A program made the position numbers and the translations under genes. Below are positions 1 to 9,794 of a stretch of 64,000 nucleotides of DNA, one piece after another; within the stretch, counting starts at the first letter, position 1, and each line of letters begins with the position of its first letter. This DNA comes from Phytoseiulus persimilis (taxonomy: Eukaryota; Arthropoda; Arachnida; Mesostigmata; Phytoseiidae). The stretch covers positions 25,876,723-25,940,722 of the forward strand of contig CM075103.1 in assembly GCA_037576195.1 (NCBI GenBank), written 5' to 3'. The notes under the pieces were generated by a model that saw nothing but the letters and a program-made list of their open reading frames with translations, was not told the DNA's origin and ran no database searches.

Positions 1-900
1 CTCCAGTACGCTCCTATATCCGTGGAATCGAGTTCCCCAGTGGCCGGGGATGGGATCGTCTCGGGCTAGGCCAGCGTTATCAGAGTCGGCGTAACTATGG
101 AGTGTTTCGGCGTTTTCCACATCTCTGAGAACTATGTTCACAAAATTCAGCACGGGCCTAAAGGCATGTAACCACTTCAGACTATCAAACAAGCTGAAAA
201 GGTTTATCAGCCGTTGACGACTCGACCTCCTCACAACCAATCTATCGGAGAAGAGAGAGAGAGAGAGGTCTTCGCGTGTTTCGCTCCATCCGCATTGATC
301 TGATAACGTTTCTTTACTCTAGGTCTTCCTCCTCATGCAATCTTCGGACGTCTCCCCTCCAGTTGTTCAGGTTGCATCCCGATTTCGCCTGAAAAAATCG
401 AGCCGCAGAGAAGGTCTTTCCGCCTGAATTGCCGAAGACCATGTCCGTTAGAGATATCCGAGATGTCCGCGTCAACGGGAGTAACGAAGCCAGATGGATT
501 CGTTCCCGATTGCCGTCGATGAACCAGAACTCTCCGAAAGACTAGAATACTCCAGAACTGATAGCGAACAGTTTTGCCCTAGAATACTTTCTGGTCGTTA
601 TCGAACGGAGAGCAAGTTTGAATCGTAAAGTTTATCCTCCTTCCGTTCTCTCACAGACTCCTATCAGCATGAAACTGCAAGGAAGATTCCGCGCTCCGTG
701 CCAGAAGAGCTCCTGGCAACGATTTTCTTTCCTCCGGGTTCCGCGTTCTCGGAGTTTGGGTACGCCAGTGCCGCAACTTTCACGACGACCTCTCATCTCA
801 ACTCGTAGGGATTGAACTGCGCCAACGGTCTGGGAACACGGAGGTCGACGATTTACCTCCAGGTTTTTCCTTTGGTTTCATAGTGCAACGCTTTCGAAGC
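1..900. other. Left flank, no gene recognised
   Basis: Nothing here reads as a conserved protein on either strand. A short GA dinucleotide run lies at about 250-267. The last part presumably holds the 5' untranslated region and promoter of the cyclotransferase-like gene that starts at 901. I could not identify a core promoter motif. Confidence 0.4.
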
Positions 901-1704
901 ATGCACAGAGTGTTTGTCTACGGAACCCTCAAAAGGGGCGAACCAAATGCGCATATTCTGAGTGATGCACGTCTCGGTCTCGTGAAATTCGTTTCAAGAG
1001 CGAAAACTGTCCGAAAGTTCCCGCTCGTTATCGCTTCGGAGTACAACGTACCTTACCTTCTCTTCAAACCGGGTCACGGAAATAGACTCGTTGGCGAAGT
1101 CTTCGAAGTTGAGAACCTCGCGTCACTCGATGACTTCGAAGGGTGCCCTGGGTGAGTACCGCCGACGGTATCGAGCTGATAGAGAGACGATGGCACCTTT
1201 TCGTGAAAGCCTCTTGGTCCTGGAATATTATCCTCATCGCTTTCGATACCGCACCGACTGGCGTGTGTGACGCACTTCTTCCCCATCTCGTTGACTGTCC
1301 AAATAAGGACTTCCAGATCTCTCCCCATCGATCCATTTGTCCCAAATCATGGGAAATCGAAATTCTTGGAGTCAGTGCGTTGTACACGCCGGCAGATGAG
1401 CAAGCGTGCGATACATTGAATGCGAGTACCATGTACATAGATTTGCCTTTGAATCAGACTCAAAACTCTGCTCATTCCATATCCCGTGGACCGCAGATAT
1501 TACTCTCGTTTGGAGGAGGAAGTCGAGATCGAGAACGGAGATCTGATTCGGGCTTGGCTCTACGTATTGGAGGATTTCAAACCTCAACTTCTTGAGAGGC
1601 CTCTGCTGACCGAATACTCTTCGAAGGACTTGAACGAGCTTGCCTTCAAACCAGAAGCTGTCGAGGACCCACAGCATCAAAACCAAGTCAAAGACCGCGT
1701 TTGA
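901..1704 (+). CDS. GGACT: Gamma-glutamylaminecyclotransferase-like protein (GGACT/Tina-1 family)
   Basis: Two exons, 901-1151 and 1497-1704, joined at a GTGAGT donor (from 1152) and a CCGCAG acceptor (ending 1496). Exon 1 ends two bases into a glycine codon that exon 2 completes, giving 152 residues, close to the usual ~150 for this family. The start is the first ATG and places VYGTLKRG near the N-terminus as in animal GGACT; an upstream in-frame GTG is not needed. The N-terminal YGTL loop and the LDDFEGCP segment, whose Glu is the expected catalytic acid, are both present, and YYSRLEEEVEIE follows directly across the splice. Family members cyclise gamma-glutamyl amines, releasing 5-oxoproline, in the cytosol (family knowledge). 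The second half is less conserved than the first. Substrate is inferred only. No clear poly(A) signal was found downstream. Confidence 0.85.
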
Positions 1705-2607
1705 CTTTCGGGGATCAGGCAGGCATGTAGCTGTAGCAAGAAGTTCTGTCAATGAGATTCGGACTCGATGCTTGGCCTCAATAATAGTAGATATTGTAGG
1801 AGAGTCACGAAATGAACAGGAGTTATACCAGACTCTACACAGCAGCGCGACATCACAACCTACAGCCGAACAGATGCCGAAGATGAAGTAAGCGGCTGTT
1901 CAGCCGCTCAAAGAGACGCTCCCTGTCACAGCCAGCAGTGAGTCATCCTGGTTCAATTCATACCCTCCGAGTGGTCAACCCACGAATTTGCGTCGCGTTC
2001 TGGCTGATAAAAAAAAGAAACAGATCAGCCGAAGCCGTGCACTTTTTTCGTACCGCTCCGGCTCAAACGCGCTAAGAAACGCCGCAAATGCTCGAAGCTT
2101 TCTAAGGCAACTCGTAAGAATGTACTCCGAAGTCCCTCGTATGCTCGTTTGAACGCTAGCCGTCGGAGTTCCTAGTCGTCGTTTCCCTGGGAGCCCTCCA
2201 TTCGAATGTTCGCTGCGAGGGTTTTTTCTGACGGGGCCCCCGCTCTTCCCAGCTGGTAGAACACCATTGCGTCAGCGTCACTGACTTCTTCTCAGTCTCT
2301 CGTCATCTTGAAAAATTATCCGTACCTCGTCCGAGGTGATTTTTCCCGCATCTCCTCTTCCCTCGCATCAGACACTGTCAAGTTTTTATTTATTTACTGT
2401 CATGACTGCTTTTCGCTACGGAACATGGACCGCTCCATTCCCAGCGCTCCATTCCCAGCGTTCTCCGAATGCGAGTTCTTCTACAATCCATCGAGAAGTG
2501 ATTTGTATCACTCATGTAGCGCCACGCAACAGCTTCCCACTTCATAATACATAAATTTGATTCACATTTTCAGTCATGTCCCATCTTGAGCAATAGGTGC
2601 CTACAAT
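1705..2607. other. Intergenic, no gene recognised
   Basis: Downstream flank of the cyclotransferase-like gene. Only short, unconvincing reading frames occur and no repeat structure was noticed before the MITE that starts at 2608. Confidence 0.4.
2600..2607. repeat. Left 8-bp target-site duplication of the MITE
   Basis: CCTACAAT, repeated exactly at 2866-2873 on the other side of the element. Confidence 0.8.
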
Positions 2608-2865
2608 CAGGGGCGTACCCAGTTTTTTTCTGGGGGGAGCCTAAGGATGTGATGATGATGCCGATGATGATGATGATGATCATCGTCTCGAGATTTTCAT
2701 GACGCAATCAACATGGTTTTCAAACCTGTGAGAATTTTCCTGATAAGACTGAATCTTTGTGGAACTTTTTCGTCCATCAAAGTAGAATATAATCCACCCT
2801 TCCCAATATCATCGAAGAGTTTGGGGGTGGGGGGCATGGCCCCCACCCACCTGGGTACGCCACTG
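2608..2865. mobile_element. Non-autonomous hAT-type MITE
   Basis: The left end reads CAGGGGCGTACCCAG (2608-2622) and the reverse complement of the right end reads CAGTGGCGTACCCAG (2851-2865), so the terminal inverted repeats match at 14 of 15 positions. The element is bracketed by the direct repeat CCTACAAT at 2600-2607 and 2866-2873, a perfect 8-bp target-site duplication, which is the hallmark of hAT-superfamily insertion. It is 258 bp, has no transposase frame, and contains a GATGAT-rich run and a G-rich/C-rich palindrome near the right end. Confidence 0.85.
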
Positions 2866-2873
2866 CCTACAAT
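2866..2873. repeat. Right 8-bp target-site duplication of the MITE
   Basis: CCTACAAT, identical to 2600-2607. Confidence 0.8.
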
Positions 2874-2929
2874 GCTAGTTCATGGAGAGAAGAGAGTCGC
2901 CTTCTGAGACTGTGCGGCGGCCGTCATAA

Positions 2930-2935
2930 TTTATT
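2930..2935 (-). terminator. Candidate poly(A) signal of the secreted-protein gene
   Basis: TTTATT on the plus strand, i.e. AATAAA read on the minus strand, 138 bases beyond the stop codon at 3073. It sits between that gene and the hAT MITE. Confidence 0.5.
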
Positions 2936-3072
2936 ACACCCATCGAGATAGCTTACATACTAAAGAACGTGACCGTCTATGGTTCTACAAAGGAGCTGCA
3001 ATGGAAAACGTGTCCAGATACCCTACGGAACCTCCGCGTGTGCGGATTGGAGTCCAGCCCGTGGGGAAGCTC

Positions 3073-3752
3073 TCAGAGCTTAAGTTTCGCTGTCCTTTTC
3101 TGGAAGTCGATCGACAGGCTTTCCAAACCTTCAAATCTCCGCAAGTATCTCACAATTGTGTCCCCGTCGCATTCGAGGAACTCCTTCCCAATACAGACGA
3201 AGGCTCGGAGGTCGCGACCGTTCCGTGGGTGCATCATAACCAGGAACGAGTTGGGCTTGAATCCGACCAGGAACTCGCCGGAAGCCGGGTTCCGTTGAAA
3301 TCGGAAGAAGTTTGAATCGGGAATTCGTTGCAGTGGTACCACGATTATCGGATCTTCATCTTCGTCGTCCGAGACTTCGTGCGACGTCACCTGGAAAGAA
3401 AACAGCGCGGAACGGAATCAGAGCCGATACGGAAGTTTGAAACGGGTTTCCGTTGGGCCACTCCTGGCCGAAGTTCTTCCAAATCGCTGACTGGATCACA
3501 AACCTTGATTACATCGTCTTCGATGAGAGCGTAGTTGTCCCGAGTGACTTCGAAGTTGAGTTCGCCGTCGAGGAAATTCAGTTCCAGGCTGATTCCTTGG
3601 AAGCCGTCCAGTTGTTTCAAGGAAAAGTCGGAGTAGCCTTTGATGAGAGGCACATCGTTCGCCACTTGATTCATTTTCACCCGTGGGTGGCAAATCACAT
3701 CGGAGCAGAGGAGCCACACAGAGAGGACCACAGAAAGATATCTCGCTGTCAT
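3073..3752 (-). CDS. Secreted protein of unknown family, two exons
   Basis: Exon 1 is 3752-3504 and exon 2 is 3390-3073; the 113-base intron begins GTTTGTG and ends TTTCTTTCCAG, and the join is in phase 0, giving 188 residues. Residues 1 to about 21 (MTARYLSVVLSVWLLC...) form a good signal peptide, so the product is probably secreted. Just after the join is an acidic run (DDEDEDP), followed by a basic and hydrophobic half with two cysteines (FVCIG, FLECDG). I see no transmembrane segment after the signal and no domain I can name. The gene is flanked downstream by a poly(A) signal at 2935-2930. The ORF also remains open through the intron for a while, but the splice signals are clear. Function unknown. 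Confidence 0.65.
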
Positions 3753-5533
3753 ATGGTGTCGCGTGTTCAGCTCTCGGAGACTCAGGGACTAGTGGCTGCC
3801 GCCGACTCGCCGTCATCGTCGCAGTCACTCATAATAAGGCCTCGCGAGCGCCGACCTGAAACAGCCAACCTTGTACGTTGAGCGGGAGAGGATCAGAGCT
3901 TTGACACCGAAACACTGTCGCCTGAAAACGCCGTCCCACAGAACGACAACATTTCACCGCAGCTGAAATTCCAGTCGAACGATATCACGGCGAGGCTCTC
4001 TGCGACCTACTCCGAGCGATGTTCCCAGAAGGAAGTATCAGCAGCGCGACCGGGGATCAGCGGCTGGGGAACGGGATCAGCGGCTGGGGAACGGGATCAG
4101 CGGCTGAGGAACGACAATACGCATGCCATAGCGCTGGATTGATCTCACGTGAAACGACAGCGGTTTAGCGAACACCGTCGCGGCGAGAGCACGACAGCTG
4201 TGCATGCGGCAACGAGGCACAGCGGAGCTTGAGCGTGACTCAGAGTTTTGTTCCGTTGCCAGGCTCCGTGAGAGGATAAGACGAAATGGAGCGTACAACC
4301 GTCCATCGTGCACGATGCGACGGAGGCCCCTGTGCATGCATCTCGCGCCTGGGTCCTGACATACATACACGGTACGAGGAGCCAGGACATATTTCGCCAG
4401 CGTTCGTAACGTTTCCATCGAGTTCTCTTCGATGCCGGAACAGGGAGTTTCCGCCGGGAATTCGGGTCGACATGCGTGAGATGTCCCTCGGGATCGAGCT
4501 CCTCGAATTTCCCCGGAATCCGGAGGGTTAGCGCGGGATCAAGCTCCGGGAAACGCCCACCAATAAAACAACGGCTCGGTGATCCAATCATGGTGCGAGG
4601 GCGCTTCCGGACGTTCAGAATTCTCGAGGCGACTCCGTGCAGTCGTCTCGTATTCCGTGAGCGCCCATCGAAACAAAACAGTTGCAGGAGCTGAAACTTC
4701 TGAGGGCGAGTTGTCTCCGCAGCGAGTTCTATGGATCGCGCGTGTCTGGGGCTGGAATGTGGAATCACAAACACCGCGGCGAGCGATCTCGCGGTCGACG
4801 TCTTAGACAATCATAAGTGGATCCGTTCGCAGCCTGTGAATCTTTAGACAGTGACGTCGTGTGGTGAGAACGCCGCTCCGCTCTGAAGCCGTCGGAGTTC
4901 ACGCGAGCACGTCGTCGTACTGACGTTGTATCGAACGCAACTCTACGAGCTCGTTTGAGGAAACAACAAATCGTGCGAACTCATTCAGGTCCTCTGTAAT
5001 CAGTGGCTGCCAATTAGGCCGCACCATTGTCTAGAAACCACTTTTCGTATGGTTGGGATTGGCGTGCTTGCAATCCATTGGATAATCGCTCGAACAAATC
5101 CTGCTACCGGGAACGACTCACGGTGAAAAATCTGAGTTCGGAAGTCGGCTGATGGGATTTGACGATGTCTGCCGCAGTCGAAAATCTCACGGGTCGCTGA
5201 CTAATCACAGGAAACATATGGCACGTGATCAGGAAGCGCACTGAACTGTCTTTGGGTCTCCGAAGGGACTCCGAAGTCTTTATGAGTCACAAACGGACCT
5301 TCGCTTGATGGACGAATTCTACTGCGAATCTATCGGCGATAAATTCGCGTGCTTCCAGAGCTGTCGATCGTGAAGCGCGGTGGGAGAGGCGCTCTCCAAG
5401 AATGTCCACCGCCTGAATCGTGCGCTAATGACCCGTTTCCCTGTCACAAAGACACGGCTTCTTCTGTGGGTTTTACCGATCGGATGAAATCGCCTCTGCT
5501 AGCCGAGACGGACTGCCTCCAATTGGGGAGCCT
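3753..5533. other. Intergenic, no convincing gene
   Basis: Contains a three-copy 20-bp tandem repeat (about 4055-4113) and several long but unrecognisable reading frames, for example on the minus strand at 4145-4810. None shows a domain, a signal peptide or splice structure that I would defend. The first part presumably carries the promoter of the secreted-protein gene. Confidence 0.35.
4055..4113. repeat. Short tandem repeat, 20-bp unit, three copies
   Basis: GATCAGCGGCTGGGGAACGG repeats with a 20-bp period starting at 4055, 4075 and 4095; the third copy has diverged (GGCTGAGGAACGA). Confidence 0.8.
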
Positions 5534-6115
5534 GTGGTGTCCAATTTCCGCAACCGGAGGTTCGCGTATCTCGAAGCTGAGAACAGACGAGAGGTCGGAG
5601 AGAATCCTCCCAGACAAACCATGAGAAACCCTGAATTCGATTTGACTTTCGGATTGAGAAGCGTTGCCGATCCCGTAAATCACGATCGATGTTTTGTGCA
5701 CTGTTCTCTGAGAGGCCCACCGACGGTTCACCTGCTTACTTTAAAATCCAATGAGGGAAACAATTGCTCGATAAATTGTCTACGTCGATCTCAGGAAGAA
5801 CGTGTCCAATACACCTGCTCGCGTGGCTATGGCGCGACGCCTCACGCATACGGAACTACTCAGGTCTTAGGATGCTGCGCAGTTCAGGGTTGGGCCTCGG
5901 TCTTGATGAGCGTGACTCTGTGTGGCGGCAGGATCTTACAGCAAGAGCCAAAGGATCATTCGCGACCCCGTTCCATGATTTTTCGGGATGAGCATCCCGA
6001 TCGTGAAAAATTTCCTGGAGGAACCTTTGAAGGCACAGCGATCAGATTGTTTCTGGAGAAGGAAGCCCCGGCAAGAGAAATTCGGAGTTCCAAACGATGC
6101 TCGAGCCAAACCTGA
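5534..6115 (+). CDS. Possible hypothetical ORF (193 residues)
   Basis: An uninterrupted plus-strand frame that starts with ATG and ends in TAA, followed 53 bases later by AATAAA at 6169-6174. The middle is moderately cysteine-rich. I recognise no domain, signal peptide or membrane segment, and the protein has a scrambled look, so it may be a chance open frame. The downstream poly(A) hexamer is the only supporting feature. Confidence 0.2.
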   Translation: MVSNFRNRRFAYLEAENRREVGENPPRQTMRNPEFDLTFGLRSVADPVNHDRCFVHCSLRGPPTVHLLTLKSNEGNNCSINCLRRSQEERVQYTCSRGYGATPHAYGTTQVLGCCAVQGWASVLMSVTLCGGRILQQEPKDHSRPRSMIFRDEHPDREKFPGGTFEGTAIRLFLEKEAPAREIRSSKRCSSQT

Positions 6116-6168
6116 ATTAAACCAGCTCGAAGCGGAGTAACCGGTCTGGCATTCGCCCGATTCGATTC

Positions 6169-6174
6169 AATAAA
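6169..6174 (+). terminator. AATAAA hexamer
   Basis: Plus-strand AATAAA shortly after the doubtful ORF ending at 6115. It could equally be chance. Confidence 0.25.
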
Positions 6175-8454
6175 CGCCGTCTGCGGGCCACACAAAAGAT
6201 TCACTCGAGGACTAGTCAGTCACCAGTTATTGTCACCGCTGAGAGGACAATTCTCTTCGGTCGGCGGAATGGAATGGCGCCGAAAGCGAGAGTTAAATTG
6301 CACCGAATATGAGTTCTGTGTAGAGGAGCGATCTCGGGAAACGAACTCTTCTCTATCACAGGTTCTCTCATTCATATAAAACAGGTCTGCTTGTTCGATC
6401 GCAGAACGCGTGCAAGCTATGGTTGAGGCCCGTCATCGCAAAAACATCCATGATTCCTCGCCAAGAAGTGTTCCAAAGAGTGATCTTAGGAGTCACTTGA
6501 AACTGCATCTATTTCAGCGCTCTTCCTTGGAGGAAAGAGAGGTTTTCTGATTTTCCGCGTTTCTGTTCCCAACGAGGATGTTCCAACGCCACCGGTGGTG
6601 GACTCCAGCGCTCTCCGAACCATAATTCAAAATAGCACGCTCGCGGCACCGGATTCAGAACGTCAGCCGGTAACTAAACTCGGCAACAAAATTCGACTCT
6701 TGGACTCCGTACCTGTCCTGTAGAATATCCGCAGTGGAGTGCCCACTTGATCCGCTTTCTCAGTAAACAACGGTGCATCGGGTCACTCACTCGCTCGAGC
6801 AGCTGATCGGTGGAAGCCGCCACTGGGTCTCTGAACTATCTCATTTAGCTTGCGCTGCCAGCTGCGACAGCCAGATAAGCGATGGCAGCAACTCGAACAC
6901 AGAAAGGGGCACGAACACAGAGGTTTTGAATGAGCAGCAACAACAGGGGACGAAAACACACAACAGGCTATACTTCTTCAGCTCTTTCCCCTGGACTTCT
7001 TCAAACATGCAGAACCGCGCATGCGCTGTCGTCGCAATGCTTGGCTCTGCAGTCTGCTGGCTGTGGCGAGGGATGGATCGGCACGGCGCGGGTCGGCTGT
7101 GTATTTGACGTCAGTGACGGCAAAGCCCTTCTTTCTCCCGCTCTGCCAGACCAGAAGCGGGCACCGAAAGAATGAGTCACCGGCGGGCCTCATAAGGTGC
7201 TTGAAGAAGAGGGAGCAAGCCGCACAGAAGCTTACTCCGTCGCACGAACGACTGCCTCGCTCCAGAGCGAATGAAAAAAAAAACTTGGAAACCGGTGATT
7301 ATGCCTGAATAGTTGCGGCCGACGACAAACCAACGCGACAACAGCAAACAGAAGCGCAAGCACCCGTGAGAGCTTGCACCATCATCAAAACAATTATAGA
7401 CAGAGATGCCAGCGAGGGTGAACTCCTTGAAGCTCGTCGAGGGCTCGCGGTGGTTTTTCTCTGAGACTGTAATTCCCCAGAACAGAACCAATTTTTGGAC
7501 AAGGCAGGCTGGAATGGGGGCTTATTTTCGCAAAACGTCTCTCAATGACTGGGTTCCAGTTCCGACTCGTTTGTTTGGGAGTCATGGGAATCAGCGAGTC
7601 GATTCAGGATTGAAAACGAGAACTTGAGCCACAATGCTCACGGCCAAACGGAAAGAAACAGAAATTTTCTTTGCTCGCAGAGCATGCGGTCAGATGCCTG
7701 GGATGAGCTCAGACGGGGAATGAGGTCTTCGATTGATAGATCATAGCTCCTGAGAGCTACCGGAAGTTGAGCAGCTTTCCACATGCCTTACCATGTCAAG
7801 AGCCGGAGGCGGGAGGACAGATAGAAGAAAACCCTCTCGGTGTCTGAAATTCGACCCCCCGTTCCTCTAGTCCACTCCGGAGCACCACAATCAGGCATCT
7901 ACGGCATCAGCATAGAATTTTCGTGTGGAATTTTCGAATTGGTTGATTCTTCCTTTCGAACAGCTTTCCGCCGATTCAGCATCTTTCTGCATCAATGGCC
8001 GAATGACTCTAGATCGGATCTCAGCAGATCGATCGAACTTCGAAGTTTCATACACGGGTGAGCTCGATTGGCGAAGTTTCGCTTTCTTGACAGGTATCCA
8101 AGCGGTACCGTCCGATGAACCCATGCCGATCACGCTTGCGAAGTTTGTTCGTAGTATGGATCCGCGCATCCGATCGTTCCCCGCATCGACAGCAAGTCTG
8201 CAGAATTAATCTTCCGATAAGTTGCGAATTCCGAACTGGTGGTCCGAGAGAGGTTCGTTGTCGATATGCGAACAGTCTCCGATCAGCGGAACGCTTCCGC
8301 CCCCGGAATTCTCATGTCCTGGAGCGAACGCGTGCCAGAGGAGCCCTTCAAGAACAGATGAAGCGACATCCAATGACAGAAGTCGCGGATTCGAACAAAA
8401 AAAACAAGATCGTTGGTTGAATTGAAGGAGACTGAGTGCTTGAAAATAGTTGAT
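6175..8454. other. Intergenic, no convincing gene
   Basis: Many short frames on both strands; the stretch at 7891-8209 is open on both strands, but neither translation is recognisable. A plus-strand AATAAA at 8468 suggests that some transcription unit may end here from the left, but I cannot build its exons. Confidence 0.3.
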
Positions 8455-8460
8455 TTTATT
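8455..8460 (-). terminator. Candidate poly(A) signal of the OTUD4-like gene
   Basis: TTTATT on the plus strand gives AATAAA on the minus strand, about 460 bases after the stop at 8922. A plus-strand AATAAA at 8468-8473 lies only a few bases away, so two convergent transcripts may end here. Confidence 0.45.
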
Positions 8461-8467
8461 CGTTTTA

Positions 8468-8473
8468 AATAAA
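8468..8473 (+). terminator. Plus-strand AATAAA hexamer
   Basis: Could serve an unidentified plus-strand gene ending near 8.4 kb. It is adjacent to the minus-strand signal at 8455-8460. Confidence 0.25.
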
Positions 8474-8921
8474 CACTCTGTGACAGTATATTTCGCTGGA
8501 ACCAAGTTCTATCCATAGGACAATCCCTCACGAATGTTCATTCCTCATAGCGCATGAAAAAGTTCGAAAGAGAACATGTCCCTCCGTAACCAATTTTTCA
8601 TGGCTCGTTGCTTCCCGCCAATCTCTGTGATCTCTCTGCTTCCATGAACTTCATCGACAACGGCGTTCGACGGATGCGGCGAATAGTCCGCGGTTCCGAT
8701 CGCCGATGTTCACGTTCGTTAGCCATTAGTGTGAGTTCCGCTGATATCCAGCGACTCCAGCCAATCAATGATCAACAAAAGTGTTTGATCCTTATTTTGA
8801 AGAAGAAGCGAATGGAAATAGGGCACTTCCTTCCGAGCGTATGAAAGTCGAGACAGATTGCCGCTCGCAACCACGACGAGTTTGATGAGTCGGATTCTTC
8901 GGCAAGCTCTTCTCCAACGCA

Positions 8922-9794
8922 CTATACCGACTTGGTCGCCATAACCGGGCCAACTTGGAAGGTTGGTACCTCGGTGAAGGAGGCCTGTTGTTGCGAGGGC
9001 ACGAGAGAATAGAAGTGCTGATAGTTCGGCTGATAGACCACGCTGTGCTGAGGCACGATCGAGTACCCGGAAATCGGCGTGGGCAGCGAGAACGAGGTGT
9101 TTGGAGGGGACGTTTGGAGTAAAGTGTCGTCCCGAATGCTCATGTCGGCGTTCTTGCGCATGCGGTACACGGAAACTCCTAGATTGAAGAAATATCTGGA
9201 AGCGAAAGTCTCATTCAGCGGGATTGCATCTCAGACTCCACCTTGCGTCTTTGTGCGAGCGTCGGCACAGCTTCCTCGATTCTGAACCGCATCGGCCACG
9301 AACTCGAGTACATCTACTTAGAAAATGGGTTTTCGGATAGATAGAGGCACTGGGCTCCACTAACCGCAAGATCTCCATCCTCGGCAGATCGCTGCCGTCG
9401 TTCCGCTCACTCTTGGAAACTGAAGAGACGTCCAAGTTGACAGGGGGTCCGGGAAACGAAAACCCGAACTCGACCACCTCATCGGGGGGCTCGATTTCGT
9501 TGGAAACGTTCTGGAACGTCGGAGGAGGTACCGCCGGGTTGAATTGTGCCAGAGGAACAACGGGAACTGTGCCCACAATCGGGTACGACTCAGGGGACGA
9601 GCTCATGAAGTGAGCTGGCGGGCTGAAGAGTGAGCCGTCTGCAGTAGGAGATACGCCCAAATGATAATGCCCGCTAGCGTCGACGAGGAGAGGTGACATC
9701 GGGGCTGGAATCATCGCGATCGGAGGTGAAGTCTGAACATATGTCGTCGGTGGAGTACTCGTGATAGGCGAGAAATGAGCTGCGGGTAGAGAAC
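8922..9794 (-). CDS. OTUD4: Last two exons of the OTUD4-like gene
   Basis: Exon 9794-9365 encodes a Pro/Ser/Thr-rich, probably disordered region; exon 9195-8922 completes a split Arg codon to give ILRYFFNLGVSVYRMRK. That motif, formed only after splicing, is strong evidence for both the intron and the OTUD4 assignment. The tail is rich in Ser, Pro and Gln and ends in a stop at 8922. Confidence 0.8.

Noticed and set aside
4145-4810. 221-codon minus-strand ORF
   Set aside because: Overlaps other open frames on both strands, Arg- and Ser-rich scrambled composition, no domain; most likely chance.
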